DNA of 64,000 nt from Muribaculaceae bacterium (lineage in GTDB: Bacteria > Bacteroidota > Bacteroidia > Bacteroidales > Muribaculaceae): the NCBI GenBank assembly GCA_017436845.1, contig JAFSCJ010000010.1:49651-113650 (forward strand), in the 5' to 3' direction. Shown in pieces: positions 26,156-36,463 of the stretch (within the stretch, counting starts at the first letter, position 1; each line of letters begins with the position of its first letter). The translations under genes were made by a program, and so were the position numbers. The notes under the pieces were generated by a model. The model was not told where the DNA came from. It worked only from the letters and a program-made list of their open reading frames with translations, and ran no database searches.

Positions 26156-27184
26156 TTATTTAAATGCTGCGCAACTACCAACTGTGCGTTGTGTGCCACC
26201 GCTTGGTTTGATGATTTCGTTACCGTTGAATAGCATAACAGTCGAGCCACCACCGTCAAGGTTGATAGATTCAGTGCAACCGAGAGCCAATAATACGCTT
26301 GCAGTGTTTTCAAGAGTCAAACCGCGAACGCCTTCAGTGTTATCACCTGCACAAGCAAAGAGAACAAGACGATTTGCAGTTGGGTTGTAACCGATTGCAG
26401 TGCGAGGACGGTTGTCAGTTGGGTTGACGTTCAAGTATTCATCTTCCCAAGAGTTGATGATTGAACCACCTTTTGTAAGAACCGGTCCACCTCCGATTGC
26501 TGTTTGTGCAGAGTATTCTTTACCACCTTCAGGATATGAAGCACTTGGAACAACGTCTTTTTCAAGAGGCATTGATGTTGGGTAAGAATAAGAAACACCT
26601 GACAATAGAGTATATACCCAACTCACTTCGATGCTACCATCATTAAGAATTGAGAAAGTGCCACGAGGAGTATAGTAGAAAGTTTCAGTCCAGTCTGGAG
26701 AATCTACTTGATTGTTAGGACAAATCAATTCGCCATCACGCACGATAAGGCTCAAAGATGATTGATAGAAGTAACCGCCATTAACCACAATAGGAGCCAA
26801 AGACTCGTCATAGCGGTCTGATGGAGTGACTAAGTTTTCAGCGTCACCGAGAACATCAAGAGTTGCTTGAGCAAAGTCAGCTACTGCGATATAAGCATAA
26901 GCGTCTTTGTCGCAAAGAGTTGCAGGAGACTTGTATACTTGGATATAATCAGGAATGTTGCCATAAGCTGCTTCCAAAGCTAAAGTTTCATTGGTCCATC
27001 CAAGAGCTACGATTTCAGGGTTATCCTCTGTAACAACCGGTTCTTCTGGCTCAGCAGGATCTTCTTGTGTAGTACTCCAATCCCACCATTGAATGTTATC
27101 ATCTCCTTCGCTGTCACAAGATACAGTAGCCATTGAAAGGGCTAAGCATGTAGCAGGAATAAATAATATTCTGTTTAGTTTCAT
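26156..27184 (-). CDS. Phosphodiester glycosidase (NAGPA family) surface lipoprotein
   Basis: 342 aa. Cys23 lipobox (TVSC), acidic tail with IQWWDWS. Residues 60-342 match PF09992: VNGGYF (134-139), RTAIGY (261-266) and the hallmark NLDGGGST (308-315). The human member uncovers mannose-6-phosphate by removing GlcNAc from a GlcNAc-1-phosphodiester. Bacterial members cleave sugar-1-phosphodiesters in general. Its presence hints that the target glycan carries phosphodiester-linked sugars. The gene follows a strong intra-operon hairpin (27202-27236). Confidence 0.9.
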   Translation of the reverse strand: MKLNRILFIPATCLALSMATVSCDSEGDDNIQWWDWSTTQEDPAEPEEPVVTEDNPEIVALGWTNETLALEAAYGNIPDYIQVYKSPATLCDKDAYAYIAVADFAQATLDVLGDAENLVTPSDRYDESLAPIVVNGGYFYQSSLSLIVRDGELICPNNQVDSPDWTETFYYTPRGTFSILNDGSIEVSWVYTLLSGVSYSYPTSMPLEKDVVPSASYPEGGKEYSAQTAIGGGPVLTKGGSIINSWEDEYLNVNPTDNRPRTAIGYNPTANRLVLFACAGDNTEGVRGLTLENTASVLLALGCTESINLDGGGSTVMLFNGNEIIKPSGGTQRTVGSCAAFK

Positions 27185-27201
27185 GATTTTAAGTATTAAA
27201 G

Positions 27202-27236
27202 GAACAATCCCGTTCCCGTGGAGAACGGGATTGTTC
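27202..27236 (-). terminator. Intra-operon hairpin, possible attenuator or processing site
   Basis: A perfect 14-bp inverted repeat (27202-27215 and 27223-27236) with a 7-nt loop lies in the only sizeable gap (67 nt) inside the 14-gene locus, just after susC, susD and the DUF5018-like gene. On the minus strand it is followed by only a weak T-run, so partial termination or mRNA protection is more likely than full stop. Confidence 0.6.
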
Positions 27237-27251
27237 TTGATTTTAGATTAA

Positions 27252-28946
27252 TTAGTCTTTAATACAGTCTGCTACGTAAGCACCAAATACTTGAGAGTTG
27301 TGGTCGTAGTAGTAAATGTATAGTTTAAATCCGTCGGCACTTGGAGCAATAACTACGTCTCCTGATGCAACACCGGTGTCGCCTGATTGTGGCCATGACG
27401 CAAAGTCATTAACAAGTTCAAGACATGCAACGTCAGCAACTGTCGATCCAGTAAACTTGCTCTTATCGTTTACGTTATATAGATACAATTCAGGACCCAT
27501 TCCCCAATGAGGGAAGTGGCTGACAACGAACAATGCCATGTAGTTAACATTGTTGAAACGTTTAGAATCAAGACAGTTAGGATTCAATCCCCATCCTGTT
27601 AAGTCAGAGCCAACAGATGCATATTTAGATCCATCAGCGTTGAACCATGTCAATTGAGAGTATGAAGGATAGTATGACAAGAAGTAACCATCGGCAAAGT
27701 TAGTAGAAGCAGAAACTACTGTAGCAGTATTTACAGGAGCAGGTCCCCATAAACAGCCGTCGGCTTTCTTAAGTTCAGCTCCAACAACAGTACCATTCTT
27801 AACTTCAATGATAGTAAATTCATTAGAGTCAGTAACTCCGGCAACACCACCATGAGTAATAGTGATAATAGCGTCAGAATCGATATTACCGTTAACCTTC
27901 ACTTTAGCTACAGGACAGCTTGAAAGGTTAGTATAAGAATAATACAATGAAGGAACTTCAGTAACAGAAGCAGTACGATAGATGTTAATAACTTCTTTAC
28001 CGTTAGCATTATTTACGATGAGTAAGTTTTCAGCTTCGTCATTTGTTACACTACCTGCAACAGCTGAGCCAAGGTTGATTTCACCCATCTTAACACCGGT
28101 AAGACCGTTAACATAGATAGGAGTGCTACCATCGCCCAAGCAGATTACTACTTTACCTTGGAGTGCAGCCAAAGAAGGAGCTACCATTTGGTTATATGCA
28201 GGTAAGCCGATGTTAGAAACAGGATCCAAGTAGAATAATTGTTCAACGCTTTCTTTAACGAAACCTGATTCTATCTTTTCAGGAACTTCTTTAAGTACGA
28301 TGTATTCAGCTTTTGTAACACCGTCATGAGCAGTTACGGTAAGCGTAAGAGGTTCGTTGATGTTAACAGCTTCAACAGAAGGGTCCGGAGAAATTGTAGC
28401 GTGAGCTGAAACTTCATAAGAAGCCATTACAGCGCTAAGGTCATCAGCAGAAATCAAAGAAACTTTCTTATTAGCCTTGTCAATGATACCACTTAGAGCA
28501 GGATCAAGAACTGCAAATGACAAAAGTTCACAAGCGTTTGATTTAACACGTTCACCGGTGATAACAATGTTCTTTTTGTTACCTTCAGCATCAGTGTAAG
28601 TGAATTGATTTTCTTGAGTCAAGTCAAGAATAGTCAACGCAGGTTCGATGAAACAGTTAGGAGCTAAAGCCGCTTGAACGCGTACGTTAGTCATGTATGG
28701 AGTTGTTTCATCATCAGATGTAACAGGGTAGAACCAGGGTACAGGAATAACCAAACGATCAGGCATTTCTTCCCCGATTTCCAAGCGAGCCATTTCTTGG
28801 TCAACAAATGGACCGGAAGTGAAAATGGCTGTCAAGCTGGTGAGACCTTGACGGTCGGCAGTTGGTGCAACATATTTTGGATCTTCACAAGAAGATGTAG
28901 CTACCAACATAACCAGCGCTAAAAGATATAATATATTCTTTTTCAT
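27252..28946 (-). CDS. DUF5018-like surface lipoprotein, putative glycan binding
   Basis: 564 aa. SPII signal ATSSC (Cys20), then EDPKY. The N-terminal half has strand-rich repeats of the DUF5018 kind (ILDLTQENQFTYTDAEGNKKN, split by turns). The C-terminal half looks like a beta-propeller-like domain (repeats with DGYFLSYYPSYSQLTWF and YLYNVNDKS). It sits directly after susD, the place of SusE/SusF-type surface glycan-binding proteins, so that role is likely. No catalytic motif seen. Confidence 0.6.
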   Translation of the reverse strand: MKKNILYLLALVMLVATSSCEDPKYVAPTADRQGLTSLTAIFTSGPFVDQEMARLEIGEEMPDRLVIPVPWFYPVTSDDETTPYMTNVRVQAALAPNCFIEPALTILDLTQENQFTYTDAEGNKKNIVITGERVKSNACELLSFAVLDPALSGIIDKANKKVSLISADDLSAVMASYEVSAHATISPDPSVEAVNINEPLTLTVTAHDGVTKAEYIVLKEVPEKIESGFVKESVEQLFYLDPVSNIGLPAYNQMVAPSLAALQGKVVICLGDGSTPIYVNGLTGVKMGEINLGSAVAGSVTNDEAENLLIVNNANGKEVINIYRTASVTEVPSLYYSYTNLSSCPVAKVKVNGNIDSDAIITITHGGVAGVTDSNEFTIIEVKNGTVVGAELKKADGCLWGPAPVNTATVVSASTNFADGYFLSYYPSYSQLTWFNADGSKYASVGSDLTGWGLNPNCLDSKRFNNVNYMALFVVSHFPHWGMGPELYLYNVNDKSKFTGSTVADVACLELVNDFASWPQSGDTGVASGDVVIAPSADGFKLYIYYYDHNSQVFGAYVADCIKD

Positions 28947-28964
28947 ATAAATTTAATTTTAATA

Positions 28965-30638
28965 TTAGTTCCAAGCAGCTATTTGGGTAATCTCCTTGTT
29001 GTTATCCAATTCGCTTTCAGGTATAGGACAGCTATACATTTTTTCAGGGAAGTTGCGATCTTGGTCATCAACAGTTACATAGTAGTAAGTGTATGAGCCA
29101 TTAGCATTTTTCTCAATCTTAAGACCATGAGCACGAACTCCTGTAAATGCTGTGTGAGCAAGTCTCCAACGACGCATATCCCAATAGTAGTGACCTTCGT
29201 AAGCAAGTTCCACTTTGCGTTCTTGACGAATAGCGTTCATGATGTTTTCACCTGAAACAGTCGATGCAGGAAGACCTACAGCAGGACGAGTGCGCACGTC
29301 ATTAACTTTAGCCAATGCTTCGGCAGTTTCACCTAACATGTAGCAAGCTTCAGCATAGTTAAGAAGAACTTCGGCATAGCGAATGAATGTGTAAGGTTTA
29401 GTACTCTTAGCACCATCAGCAAACATGTTGTTTTCGTCAACAAGTTTGCGCAAATAGTAACCTGTTGTAGATTTTCCATCACACATGTCGCCTTTCATCC
29501 ATTCAAGCCATCCGTCGGCACCACCAACATATGATTCGATAGTGCGATCTTTCCATGTAGCTCCGTTGTAAAGGATAGTGTGGTGGAAACGTGGCTCAAG
29601 TTGAGCATATGGAGGAGTGTCGTTAGTACCGGCCTCATTGTGCCATCTTGTCCAGTCAACTTTAGTACCATCAGCCTTTTCAAATGATTCAACCATTTCT
29701 TGAGTAGGACAGCCATAGCCACCGTTTACAGGGTTGCCATAAGCCGCTTTGTCACCACCGGGAGAATAGTAAGCATCGAATTGGTGAGTTTTAGCAGTCA
29801 AGTCAAAACAGATTTGGAATATTGCACCTTCACCACCATTGGTAAATGGAGTTTCAAGGCTTGCAGGCATTGAATAACCTTGTTTCATTACTTCTTCAGC
29901 CGCTGCTTTGGCATCAGCCCAACGTTCAGCATAAAGCATCACGCGAGAAAGAAGAGCATAAGCAGCACCAGAAGTCAAACGCCCGTTAGGAGTGATTGAA
30001 ACAGGAAGGTTTTCACCTGCAAACATCAAGTCTTGGTAGATGAGTTCATAAGCTTCAGATACAGGAGATGTACCTTTATCTTTTTGATATTCATCAAGAT
30101 TTTCAGTGTAAATAATCAATTGAGGATAGCGTTTTGCTAATATAGAATAGTACAATGCGCGGAAGAAACGGAATTCAGCTTCGATTTCAGCTTTTTGGTC
30201 TTCAGCAAATGTACCATACTTTTTGAGGTTGGCGATGCTTTGGTTAGCAGTAGCGATGTATTTATACATTGTTCCCCATGCTCCAAGATAGGTATCTACA
30301 TAACCATTTGTCAAGGTTGAAACACCGCCATAAGCCATTTCGCTTGGGATACGGTTAAGAGAAGTGTAGTTGTAACCACCATATTTGAATAGGTCAGTCA
30401 AGGCTTCAGATAGACCGATAGAACAGTCTCTTGAGCAACCATATCCTGTACCATATGTACCGATGTATTGAACGTCTTCATACATATAGTTGGCTTGCAA
30501 CTGAGCATATTCATAGTTGCTCCAGATAAGTTTATCTGATGCAGAGTCGGTGGGGGTGGTATCAAGATAATCATCACACGACACCAACGGCATTGCTGCA
30601 GCAAGCGTTAAAAGTAATATATTAAATTTTGTTTTCAT
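28965..30638 (-). CDS. SusD/RagB family outer-membrane lipoprotein
   Basis: 557 aa. Lipobox PLVSC (Cys21) followed by DDYLDTTP, the standard SusD start. RALYYSILAKRYPQLI and the C-terminal REQRKVELAYEGHYYWDMRRW block are signature parts of the TPR-based fold. SusD forms the lid of the SusC transporter and binds oligosaccharide at the surface. Lies 12 nt after susC. Confidence 0.97.
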   Translation of the reverse strand: MKTKFNILLLTLAAAMPLVSCDDYLDTTPTDSASDKLIWSNYEYAQLQANYMYEDVQYIGTYGTGYGCSRDCSIGLSEALTDLFKYGGYNYTSLNRIPSEMAYGGVSTLTNGYVDTYLGAWGTMYKYIATANQSIANLKKYGTFAEDQKAEIEAEFRFFRALYYSILAKRYPQLIIYTENLDEYQKDKGTSPVSEAYELIYQDLMFAGENLPVSITPNGRLTSGAAYALLSRVMLYAERWADAKAAAEEVMKQGYSMPASLETPFTNGGEGAIFQICFDLTAKTHQFDAYYSPGGDKAAYGNPVNGGYGCPTQEMVESFEKADGTKVDWTRWHNEAGTNDTPPYAQLEPRFHHTILYNGATWKDRTIESYVGGADGWLEWMKGDMCDGKSTTGYYLRKLVDENNMFADGAKSTKPYTFIRYAEVLLNYAEACYMLGETAEALAKVNDVRTRPAVGLPASTVSGENIMNAIRQERKVELAYEGHYYWDMRRWRLAHTAFTGVRAHGLKIEKNANGSYTYYYVTVDDQDRNFPEKMYSCPIPESELDNNKEITQIAAWN

Positions 30639-30650
30639 TGGTCTAATGTG

Positions 30651-33600
30651 TTAGAAAGTTAGAGTCAAACCACCCATGATGGTGCGTTGTTGTGGATAGT
30701 AACCGTTGTTAACTTCAGGAGACTCAGGGTCAAATCCGCTGGGTAGGTCATCGAGAGTGAAGAGGTTAGAACCTTCAACATAAACGCGAAGTTTTTCGAT
30801 ACCAGCTTTGCTCATCCATTTTTTAGGGAATGTGTAACCGATTTGAGCTGATTTCAAGCGCACGTAGTCACCTTTGCGGAACCAGAATGTAGAAGCGAGA
30901 CCATTGTCGCTACCATGTCCGGTGTTACCTGTTGTCAAACGAGGCATTGAACCATTAGGATTGTCAAGATTCCAAGCATTTGTGACAAGGAATAAAGGAG
31001 AGTTACCACCCTCTTTGAATGTTTGAGTCCAGATAGTGTTGTCGTCATAACCGTTGTAGTAGGTACCTGTCATAGATACGTCAAATTTAGCACCGCCTGT
31101 GAATTGAGCATTGATATCAATGCCATTCCATTCAGCAGCTAAGTTAAGACCAAATGTGATTTCCGGGCGAAGACCGTCACCGATGCGACCGCGGTCATCC
31201 CAGTCGATCTTACCGTCACCATTGCGGTCAACATACTTGATGTCACCCACGTTAGGACGAGTACCAAACCATGCAGAGTTGTCAATCTCTTCTTCTGAAC
31301 GGAAAAGACCGTCAGCAACCCAACCATAAGTAGCGTTCAAGCTTGTGCCTGTAACTTTTTGCCATTCAGGGATGTTGGCAGCGTCGGGATATTTAATCCA
31401 ACGGTTTTCAGCCCATGATAGGTTAGCTGCGATTGAGTAGTTGAATGGTTTACCTGCAACGTCAAATTTGTGACGGTGAGTAATCAAGATGTCAATACCG
31501 CGAGCGTCAGTAGCACCTAAGTTGGCATATGATGGGTGATAACCTCCCATTGATGGTGGATAGTTAGAACCAAGAGATTGAAGAATGTCATAAGTGTAGT
31601 TGTAGAATGCATCGAATTCGATACCAAGTTTACCACCCCACATTGTTGCATCAAAACCCCAGTTCCATGAACGAGTTTTAGTCCATGTCAAGTTAGGATT
31701 GGCGATATATTGAAGGTAAAGTGAGTTAACTGTAGTATTGTCAAGGAACAATTTGTTACCGAATGCGTATGTGCTCAAGAATGCATAAGCAGCAGAACCT
31801 GAGTCGTCACCAATCAGGCCGACAGAAGCACGAAGTTTCAAGTCATCCAACCATGAACGAGTAGATTCCATGAAGCTTTCTTGAGTGATGCGCCATGCAA
31901 CAGATCCAGAGGGGAAGAATGCCCAACGTTTGTCAGAAACGTTACCTGAGAACTTGTAAGAACCGTCGTAACGGCCACTGAATTCTACAAAATATTTTGA
32001 ATCGTAGTTGTAGCTTGCGCGGAACACATAACCCATCATGCGAGATTTATTGCTCCAACCACCGATGCTTTCCATTGTTCCCATTCCAAGTTCAGGAAGT
32101 TCAGGGAAATCAAGGTCTTTAGCATAAGCTGAGTGAGAGTTTGATTTGTTTTCACGCATTTCAAGCAAAGCCAATGCTGATACATTGTGTACTTTGTTGA
32201 AAGTGTTGTCATAGTTCAATTGGAATTGACCAAGAAGTTGTTGTGAGTAAGTAGAACCTTCACCAACTTTTACTGATGTTCCTTTTTCACCATTAACAAC
32301 AGTGAATGTACCACCCACTTTGTCGTATTGATTTACTTTGAATGGTGTAGAAAGGTTTTTGTTGCGAGAGTTAGCGTAGTCATAAGCTCCGGTAACTTTG
32401 GCAGAAAGGCCTTTTACCCATGGGAAGTCAAATTGCAAAGAGATGTTTGAACGCAAGTCAAGAGAGTTAGTTTTCTTGTAACCTGATTCATAGATGGCAG
32501 CAAGAGGGCTGTTTGGCACAGAAAGGTTATTAGAACAGATACCTGTGTAAATGTCATCTACCTTAGGAGCAAGATAGGGGTGCATTGCAATAGTTTGTTT
32601 TGCAATAGACATGTAACCTGCTTCATAAGTACCGTTGTCGGCACCACCTGAGTCATAACCGGGTTGAGAGCGATCAGAAACGAAACCTGAAGCGCCCATT
32701 GTCAATGTCCAATACTTAGCAAGTTTAGACTCTAAGTTAAAACGCATTGAGTAACGGTTGTAGTCAAAGTTGTCAATGTTACCTTCTTGTCCCAAGTAAC
32801 CGATTGAAGCATAGTAGTTTTGTGTGTCAGTACCACCTTGCATAGAAAGAGTGTGCTTAGTAGTTGTACCTGTACCAAATACTTCATCAATATAGTTGTA
32901 ATCGTGGTATCCGTCAGTTGGATCACCATTAGATACCAATTGGAACATTTCTTGAGTGTACTTAGGTTGGTATTGAGAACGATCAGTGATTTGTCCGCTT
33001 GCCAATTGGTCCATCATGTCAGCCATGTTGTAATAGTTCATGAATTGGAGACCATTCATGAATTTAGGGAAGTTGGCATTCATAGATACACCCACAGACC
33101 CATCATAAGTTACACGAGGTTTACCTTCAGAACCTTTTTTTGTAGTAACGATGATAACACCACCGGCAGCGTTAAGACCATAAACGGCAGTTGCGGCAGC
33201 ATCTTTCAAAACAGAAAGGCTTGCAATGTCGTTAGGATCGATTTCGTCGATAGAGCGAGGAACACCATCAACGATGTAGGTAACAGCCTTGCTTGAACCA
33301 CGAATTCTCAAAGATGCTTGGTCAACACCAGGCTCACCTGAAGTTTGGATAGAAGAAATACCGGCAACTTTACCACCAAGCATTTGAGTTAGCTGGGTAG
33401 AAGGAGCAGCCAATAGCTCATCACCTTTGATTGCTGATACAGCACCTGTGATTGAAGATTTCTTTTGTTTACCATAACCTACAACAACTACCTCATCAAG
33501 GTTTTCTGCATTTTGTTGCATGGTTACATTGATAACCGATTGGTTACCCACTTTAACTGCGACAGGATCCATGCCGACGTAAGAGAAGTTGATTGTTTGG

Positions 33601-33824
33601 CCTTCGCGAGCTTGTACGGTGTACTTACCATCAAGGTCAGTACTTACACCTACAGATGTACCTTTTACGGTAACGCTAACGCCAATCAATGGCTCTCCCA
33701 ATTCATCGGTTACTGTACCCGAAATCGCTTTTTGTGCAAAACCGATAGCCGGAATTGCAACCATTAGCAACATAGCAACGAACATGCGTCGCAATGTGCT
33801 TGTTGATTTTGAGTTAGACTCCAT
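30651..33824 (-). CDS. SusC/RagA family TonB-dependent transporter
   Basis: 1057 aa. Signal peptide ending GFAQ, carboxypeptidase-D-like N-terminal domain (about 33-108), TonB box and SusC signature LDEVVVVGYGKQKK, plug with LRIRGSSKAVTYIVDGVPR, and a 22-strand barrel ending MGGLTLTF. It imports oligosaccharides with the partner SusD using TonB energy. No promoter is seen in the 30-nt gap upstream, so expression depends on the upstream start at 39540. Confidence 0.97.
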   Translation of the reverse strand: MESNSKSTSTLRRMFVAMLLMVAIPAIGFAQKAISGTVTDELGEPLIGVSVTVKGTSVGVSTDLDGKYTVQAREGQTINFSYVGMDPVAVKVGNQSVINVTMQQNAENLDEVVVVGYGKQKKSSITGAVSAIKGDELLAAPSTQLTQMLGGKVAGISSIQTSGEPGVDQASLRIRGSSKAVTYIVDGVPRSIDEIDPNDIASLSVLKDAAATAVYGLNAAGGVIIVTTKKGSEGKPRVTYDGSVGVSMNANFPKFMNGLQFMNYYNMADMMDQLASGQITDRSQYQPKYTQEMFQLVSNGDPTDGYHDYNYIDEVFGTGTTTKHTLSMQGGTDTQNYYASIGYLGQEGNIDNFDYNRYSMRFNLESKLAKYWTLTMGASGFVSDRSQPGYDSGGADNGTYEAGYMSIAKQTIAMHPYLAPKVDDIYTGICSNNLSVPNSPLAAIYESGYKKTNSLDLRSNISLQFDFPWVKGLSAKVTGAYDYANSRNKNLSTPFKVNQYDKVGGTFTVVNGEKGTSVKVGEGSTYSQQLLGQFQLNYDNTFNKVHNVSALALLEMRENKSNSHSAYAKDLDFPELPELGMGTMESIGGWSNKSRMMGYVFRASYNYDSKYFVEFSGRYDGSYKFSGNVSDKRWAFFPSGSVAWRITQESFMESTRSWLDDLKLRASVGLIGDDSGSAAYAFLSTYAFGNKLFLDNTTVNSLYLQYIANPNLTWTKTRSWNWGFDATMWGGKLGIEFDAFYNYTYDILQSLGSNYPPSMGGYHPSYANLGATDARGIDILITHRHKFDVAGKPFNYSIAANLSWAENRWIKYPDAANIPEWQKVTGTSLNATYGWVADGLFRSEEEIDNSAWFGTRPNVGDIKYVDRNGDGKIDWDDRGRIGDGLRPEITFGLNLAAEWNGIDINAQFTGGAKFDVSMTGTYYNGYDDNTIWTQTFKEGGNSPLFLVTNAWNLDNPNGSMPRLTTGNTGHGSDNGLASTFWFRKGDYVRLKSAQIGYTFPKKWMSKAGIEKLRVYVEGSNLFTLDDLPSGFDPESPEVNNGYYPQQRTIMGGLTLTF

Positions 33825-33854
33825 AATAATTGAGATTTGTTAGTTAATATTAAA

Positions 33855-35018
33855 TTAGAGTGTTTCTAAAATTTGCCAACATTGGTATAGTCCGCGAGGA
33901 ACGTGGAAACATCCTTTCCATTTACCACCTTTAAGGTTGAGTAACACCTCTCCTTGACGATTTAGATAACCAAACCATTCAGGATGTTCTTGGTCTTTGA
34001 AATGTTCCCATGTGTAGTTGTGTACACGCTCAAACCATTCAAGACAACGAGGATCTTTTGTGAGTTGATATCCTTTAATCATTGAGATGAGAGTTTCAAT
34101 GTGTACCCACCATAGTTTTTGATCCCATTCAAGTTCTTGAGTGGGGTGTCCTTTTAGGTCCATGAAATAGAAAATACCACCATGCTCTTTGTCCCAGCCA
34201 TATTCAGCCATGCGTATAGCAGTGTCTTTGGCTTTTTCAATGAGTTCAGGACGGTTTAGGCGTTTGCCAAGGTCCATGATAAACCACATTGCTTCAATGG
34301 CATGTCCAGGGTTCATATGGCGTCCGTCCATGCAGTCAACCAAAGAACCGTCTTCGGCTACATTTTCTACAACGAGTCCACCGAGTTCAGGGCGTAAGAA
34401 TACATCCATTACTTCGTGAATACACACATCAATTGTCTTTTTCATGAATTCTTCGTCCAAAAGTGGCTCTATTTCAAGAGCAAGGTTGCAAAGAATCATG
34501 GGCAATGCAAAGTTTTTCAATGAACGTGTCCCGGGATGGATTTTGTTCCATTTGCCTTTTGGATTGTCTACCTTAGATAATACAATGTCAAAAGTCTTTT
34601 TAGCAATCTCGGCATATTCTTTGTTGCCGGTTGCGATGCTTAATTGACCAAAAGCCATTGTTGCAAAAGTGTAAGAGAAGATGTTGTAGGGCTCTACAAG
34701 TGGTTTACCCTCGCGAGTGAGAGAGAAATACCAATTGTAGTTGCCATCATGCCCATACTTTTTAAGGAATTCTCCACCTTGAATTGCTGCATCAAGCCAT
34801 TCTTGGCGTTTTTCCACTTTGTTGTAGAGCATAGAGAACATCCACACCTCGCGCCCTTGTAACCAGATAAATTTATCGGTGTCAAAGACATTCCCTTCTC
34901 TATCAAGGCATGTGAAAAATCCGCCAAACTCTTTGTCTTGAGATTTTTCAAGCCAGAAAGGAAGTACCGAATCAAGTAGTTCGGTTTTGTACTGTTCTGC
35001 TAATTGTTTAAAATCCAT
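33855..35018 (-). CDS. N-acylglucosamine 2-epimerase (AGE / renin-binding protein type)
   Basis: 387 aa, standard length. Alpha6/alpha6 barrel with Arg56 in WLQGREVW, His239 in NPGHAIEAMW and His372 in KGCFHVPRGL, matching the residues known to matter in mammalian GlcNAc 2-epimerase. The C-terminal FHVPR block is typical of the renin-binding-protein branch rather than of cellobiose epimerase. It interconverts ManNAc and GlcNAc in the cytoplasm. In Bacteroides an AGE-type enzyme serves as NanE in sialic acid use. No NanL lyase is in this window, so ManNAc could also come directly from the glycan. Confidence 0.9.
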   Translation of the reverse strand: MDFKQLAEQYKTELLDSVLPFWLEKSQDKEFGGFFTCLDREGNVFDTDKFIWLQGREVWMFSMLYNKVEKRQEWLDAAIQGGEFLKKYGHDGNYNWYFSLTREGKPLVEPYNIFSYTFATMAFGQLSIATGNKEYAEIAKKTFDIVLSKVDNPKGKWNKIHPGTRSLKNFALPMILCNLALEIEPLLDEEFMKKTIDVCIHEVMDVFLRPELGGLVVENVAEDGSLVDCMDGRHMNPGHAIEAMWFIMDLGKRLNRPELIEKAKDTAIRMAEYGWDKEHGGIFYFMDLKGHPTQELEWDQKLWWVHIETLISMIKGYQLTKDPRCLEWFERVHNYTWEHFKDQEHPEWFGYLNRQGEVLLNLKGGKWKGCFHVPRGLYQCWQILETL

Positions 35019-35047
35019 TATTTATATTAGTTATAGTATAGTATATG

Positions 35048-36451
35048 TTACTTTTTTGTCCAATATTTCTCAATTTCTTCAAGTGATTTTCCTGTTGTTT
35101 CAGGAACCGCTTTCCACATGATGAGCATGTAAGGAATACAGCATATTGCAAATAGCAAGAATGTCCCTTGTGGCGTTATATTGGTTAATAACCAGGGTGT
35201 TAGCTGTCCGATGAGGAATGTCCCAATCCACAATGCAAAGCTTGCAATTGACATTGCAACGGCACGCACCTTGATGGGATACATTTCGCTGAGGATAACC
35301 CAAACAACTGCGCAAATTGAACCGGCACAACACACGATGTAAAGCACGAAGAATACAAGCAAGTAGTAGCTTGAGATGTTCATTGCTTCGCCCCAAATAA
35401 AGTATGCTGCAATTAACAAGAGCGAAACAATCATTCCAGATACACCATAATAGATGAGTTTTTTGCGTCCAATTTTATCAATGATAAACATTGCCAATAT
35501 TGTTGTAATCATGTTGGCAAGTCCCACAATCACTTGGTAGAATAGCGCATCATCGCTTGCTAAACCTGCACCTTTGAAGATTTCAGGTCCGTAGTAAAGT
35601 ACTGCATTTACTCCCATGAATTGACCAAGTATGGCAATTGCCATACCGATAATCAATGCTTTGAAGATGCCTGGTTGGAACAATAGTTTAAACTCTGATT
35701 TTTCGTTGCCAGATGATTTACTAACTTCAAGTGTTGCAGAAATTTGAGCTGAAATATCTTCTTTGTTACAATAGATGCGCCCGAAAATGTTTTCAGCATG
35801 AGAGATTTTATCTTTAGTGATGAGCCAACGTGGACTTTCAGGGATACACATTACTATAATAAGGAAGAATAATGAAGGAACAACACCCATTCCTAACATT
35901 CCTCTCCAATATTCGGTAATGAATATCTTATCAAAGAAATTGCCAAGAGCTTCACCTTCTTGAGCAAGGCTTAATAGTTGGTCGTTAATGATATATGCCG
36001 CAACTACACCTATTGTTACCGCAAGTTGGTAAAGAGATACCAATAGTCCGCGGTGTTGAGGTACTGAAATTTCAGAAATGTATAGCGGACATACAATTGA
36101 CGCCAACCCGATACCCATACCTCCTACAATGCGATAAAGTACAAGTTCGATGAATGTTCCACTGATAGCACATCCAATCATTGAAACGGTAAATAGTAGA
36201 GCTGATAATATCATTGTCTTTTTACGACCGATGTTATCTCCAAGTGCTCCACCAAAAATCACACCGATGATTGCTCCAAGTAATGCGCTTGAGACAAACC
36301 ATCCTTTCATTCCATCATTGAGATTGAATTGTGTCGATACTTCAGAGATTGTACCTGAAATTACTGCTTCATCGTAACCAAATAGGAAACCACCCCATGC
36401 TGCTACAAATGAAAGGAATAATAAATATCCGAAATGAACTTTTTGTTTCAT
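35048..36451 (-). CDS. MFS sugar porter family transporter
   Basis: 467 aa, 12 membrane helices. Sugar-porter signatures: GGFLFGYDEAVISG, GDNIGRKKTM, PESPRWL, DKIGRKKL and the terminal PETTGKSLEEIEKYW. It is XylE/GLUT-like proton symport, not the NanT branch, so the imported sugar may be a neutral or N-acetylated monosaccharide. Sits 29 nt before the epimerase gene, which suggests that its cargo is the epimerase substrate. Confidence 0.92.
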   Translation of the reverse strand: MKQKVHFGYLLFLSFVAAWGGFLFGYDEAVISGTISEVSTQFNLNDGMKGWFVSSALLGAIIGVIFGGALGDNIGRKKTMILSALLFTVSMIGCAISGTFIELVLYRIVGGMGIGLASIVCPLYISEISVPQHRGLLVSLYQLAVTIGVVAAYIINDQLLSLAQEGEALGNFFDKIFITEYWRGMLGMGVVPSLFFLIIVMCIPESPRWLITKDKISHAENIFGRIYCNKEDISAQISATLEVSKSSGNEKSEFKLLFQPGIFKALIIGMAIAILGQFMGVNAVLYYGPEIFKGAGLASDDALFYQVIVGLANMITTILAMFIIDKIGRKKLIYYGVSGMIVSLLLIAAYFIWGEAMNISSYYLLVFFVLYIVCCAGSICAVVWVILSEMYPIKVRAVAMSIASFALWIGTFLIGQLTPWLLTNITPQGTFLLFAICCIPYMLIMWKAVPETTGKSLEEIEKYWTKK

Positions 36452-36463
36452 GATGCGAGTCTA

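Noticed and set aside
35048..36451. NanT sialic acid transporter
   Set aside because: Its motifs are those of the XylE/GLUT sugar-porter group, and no NanL lyase or sialidase is in the window.
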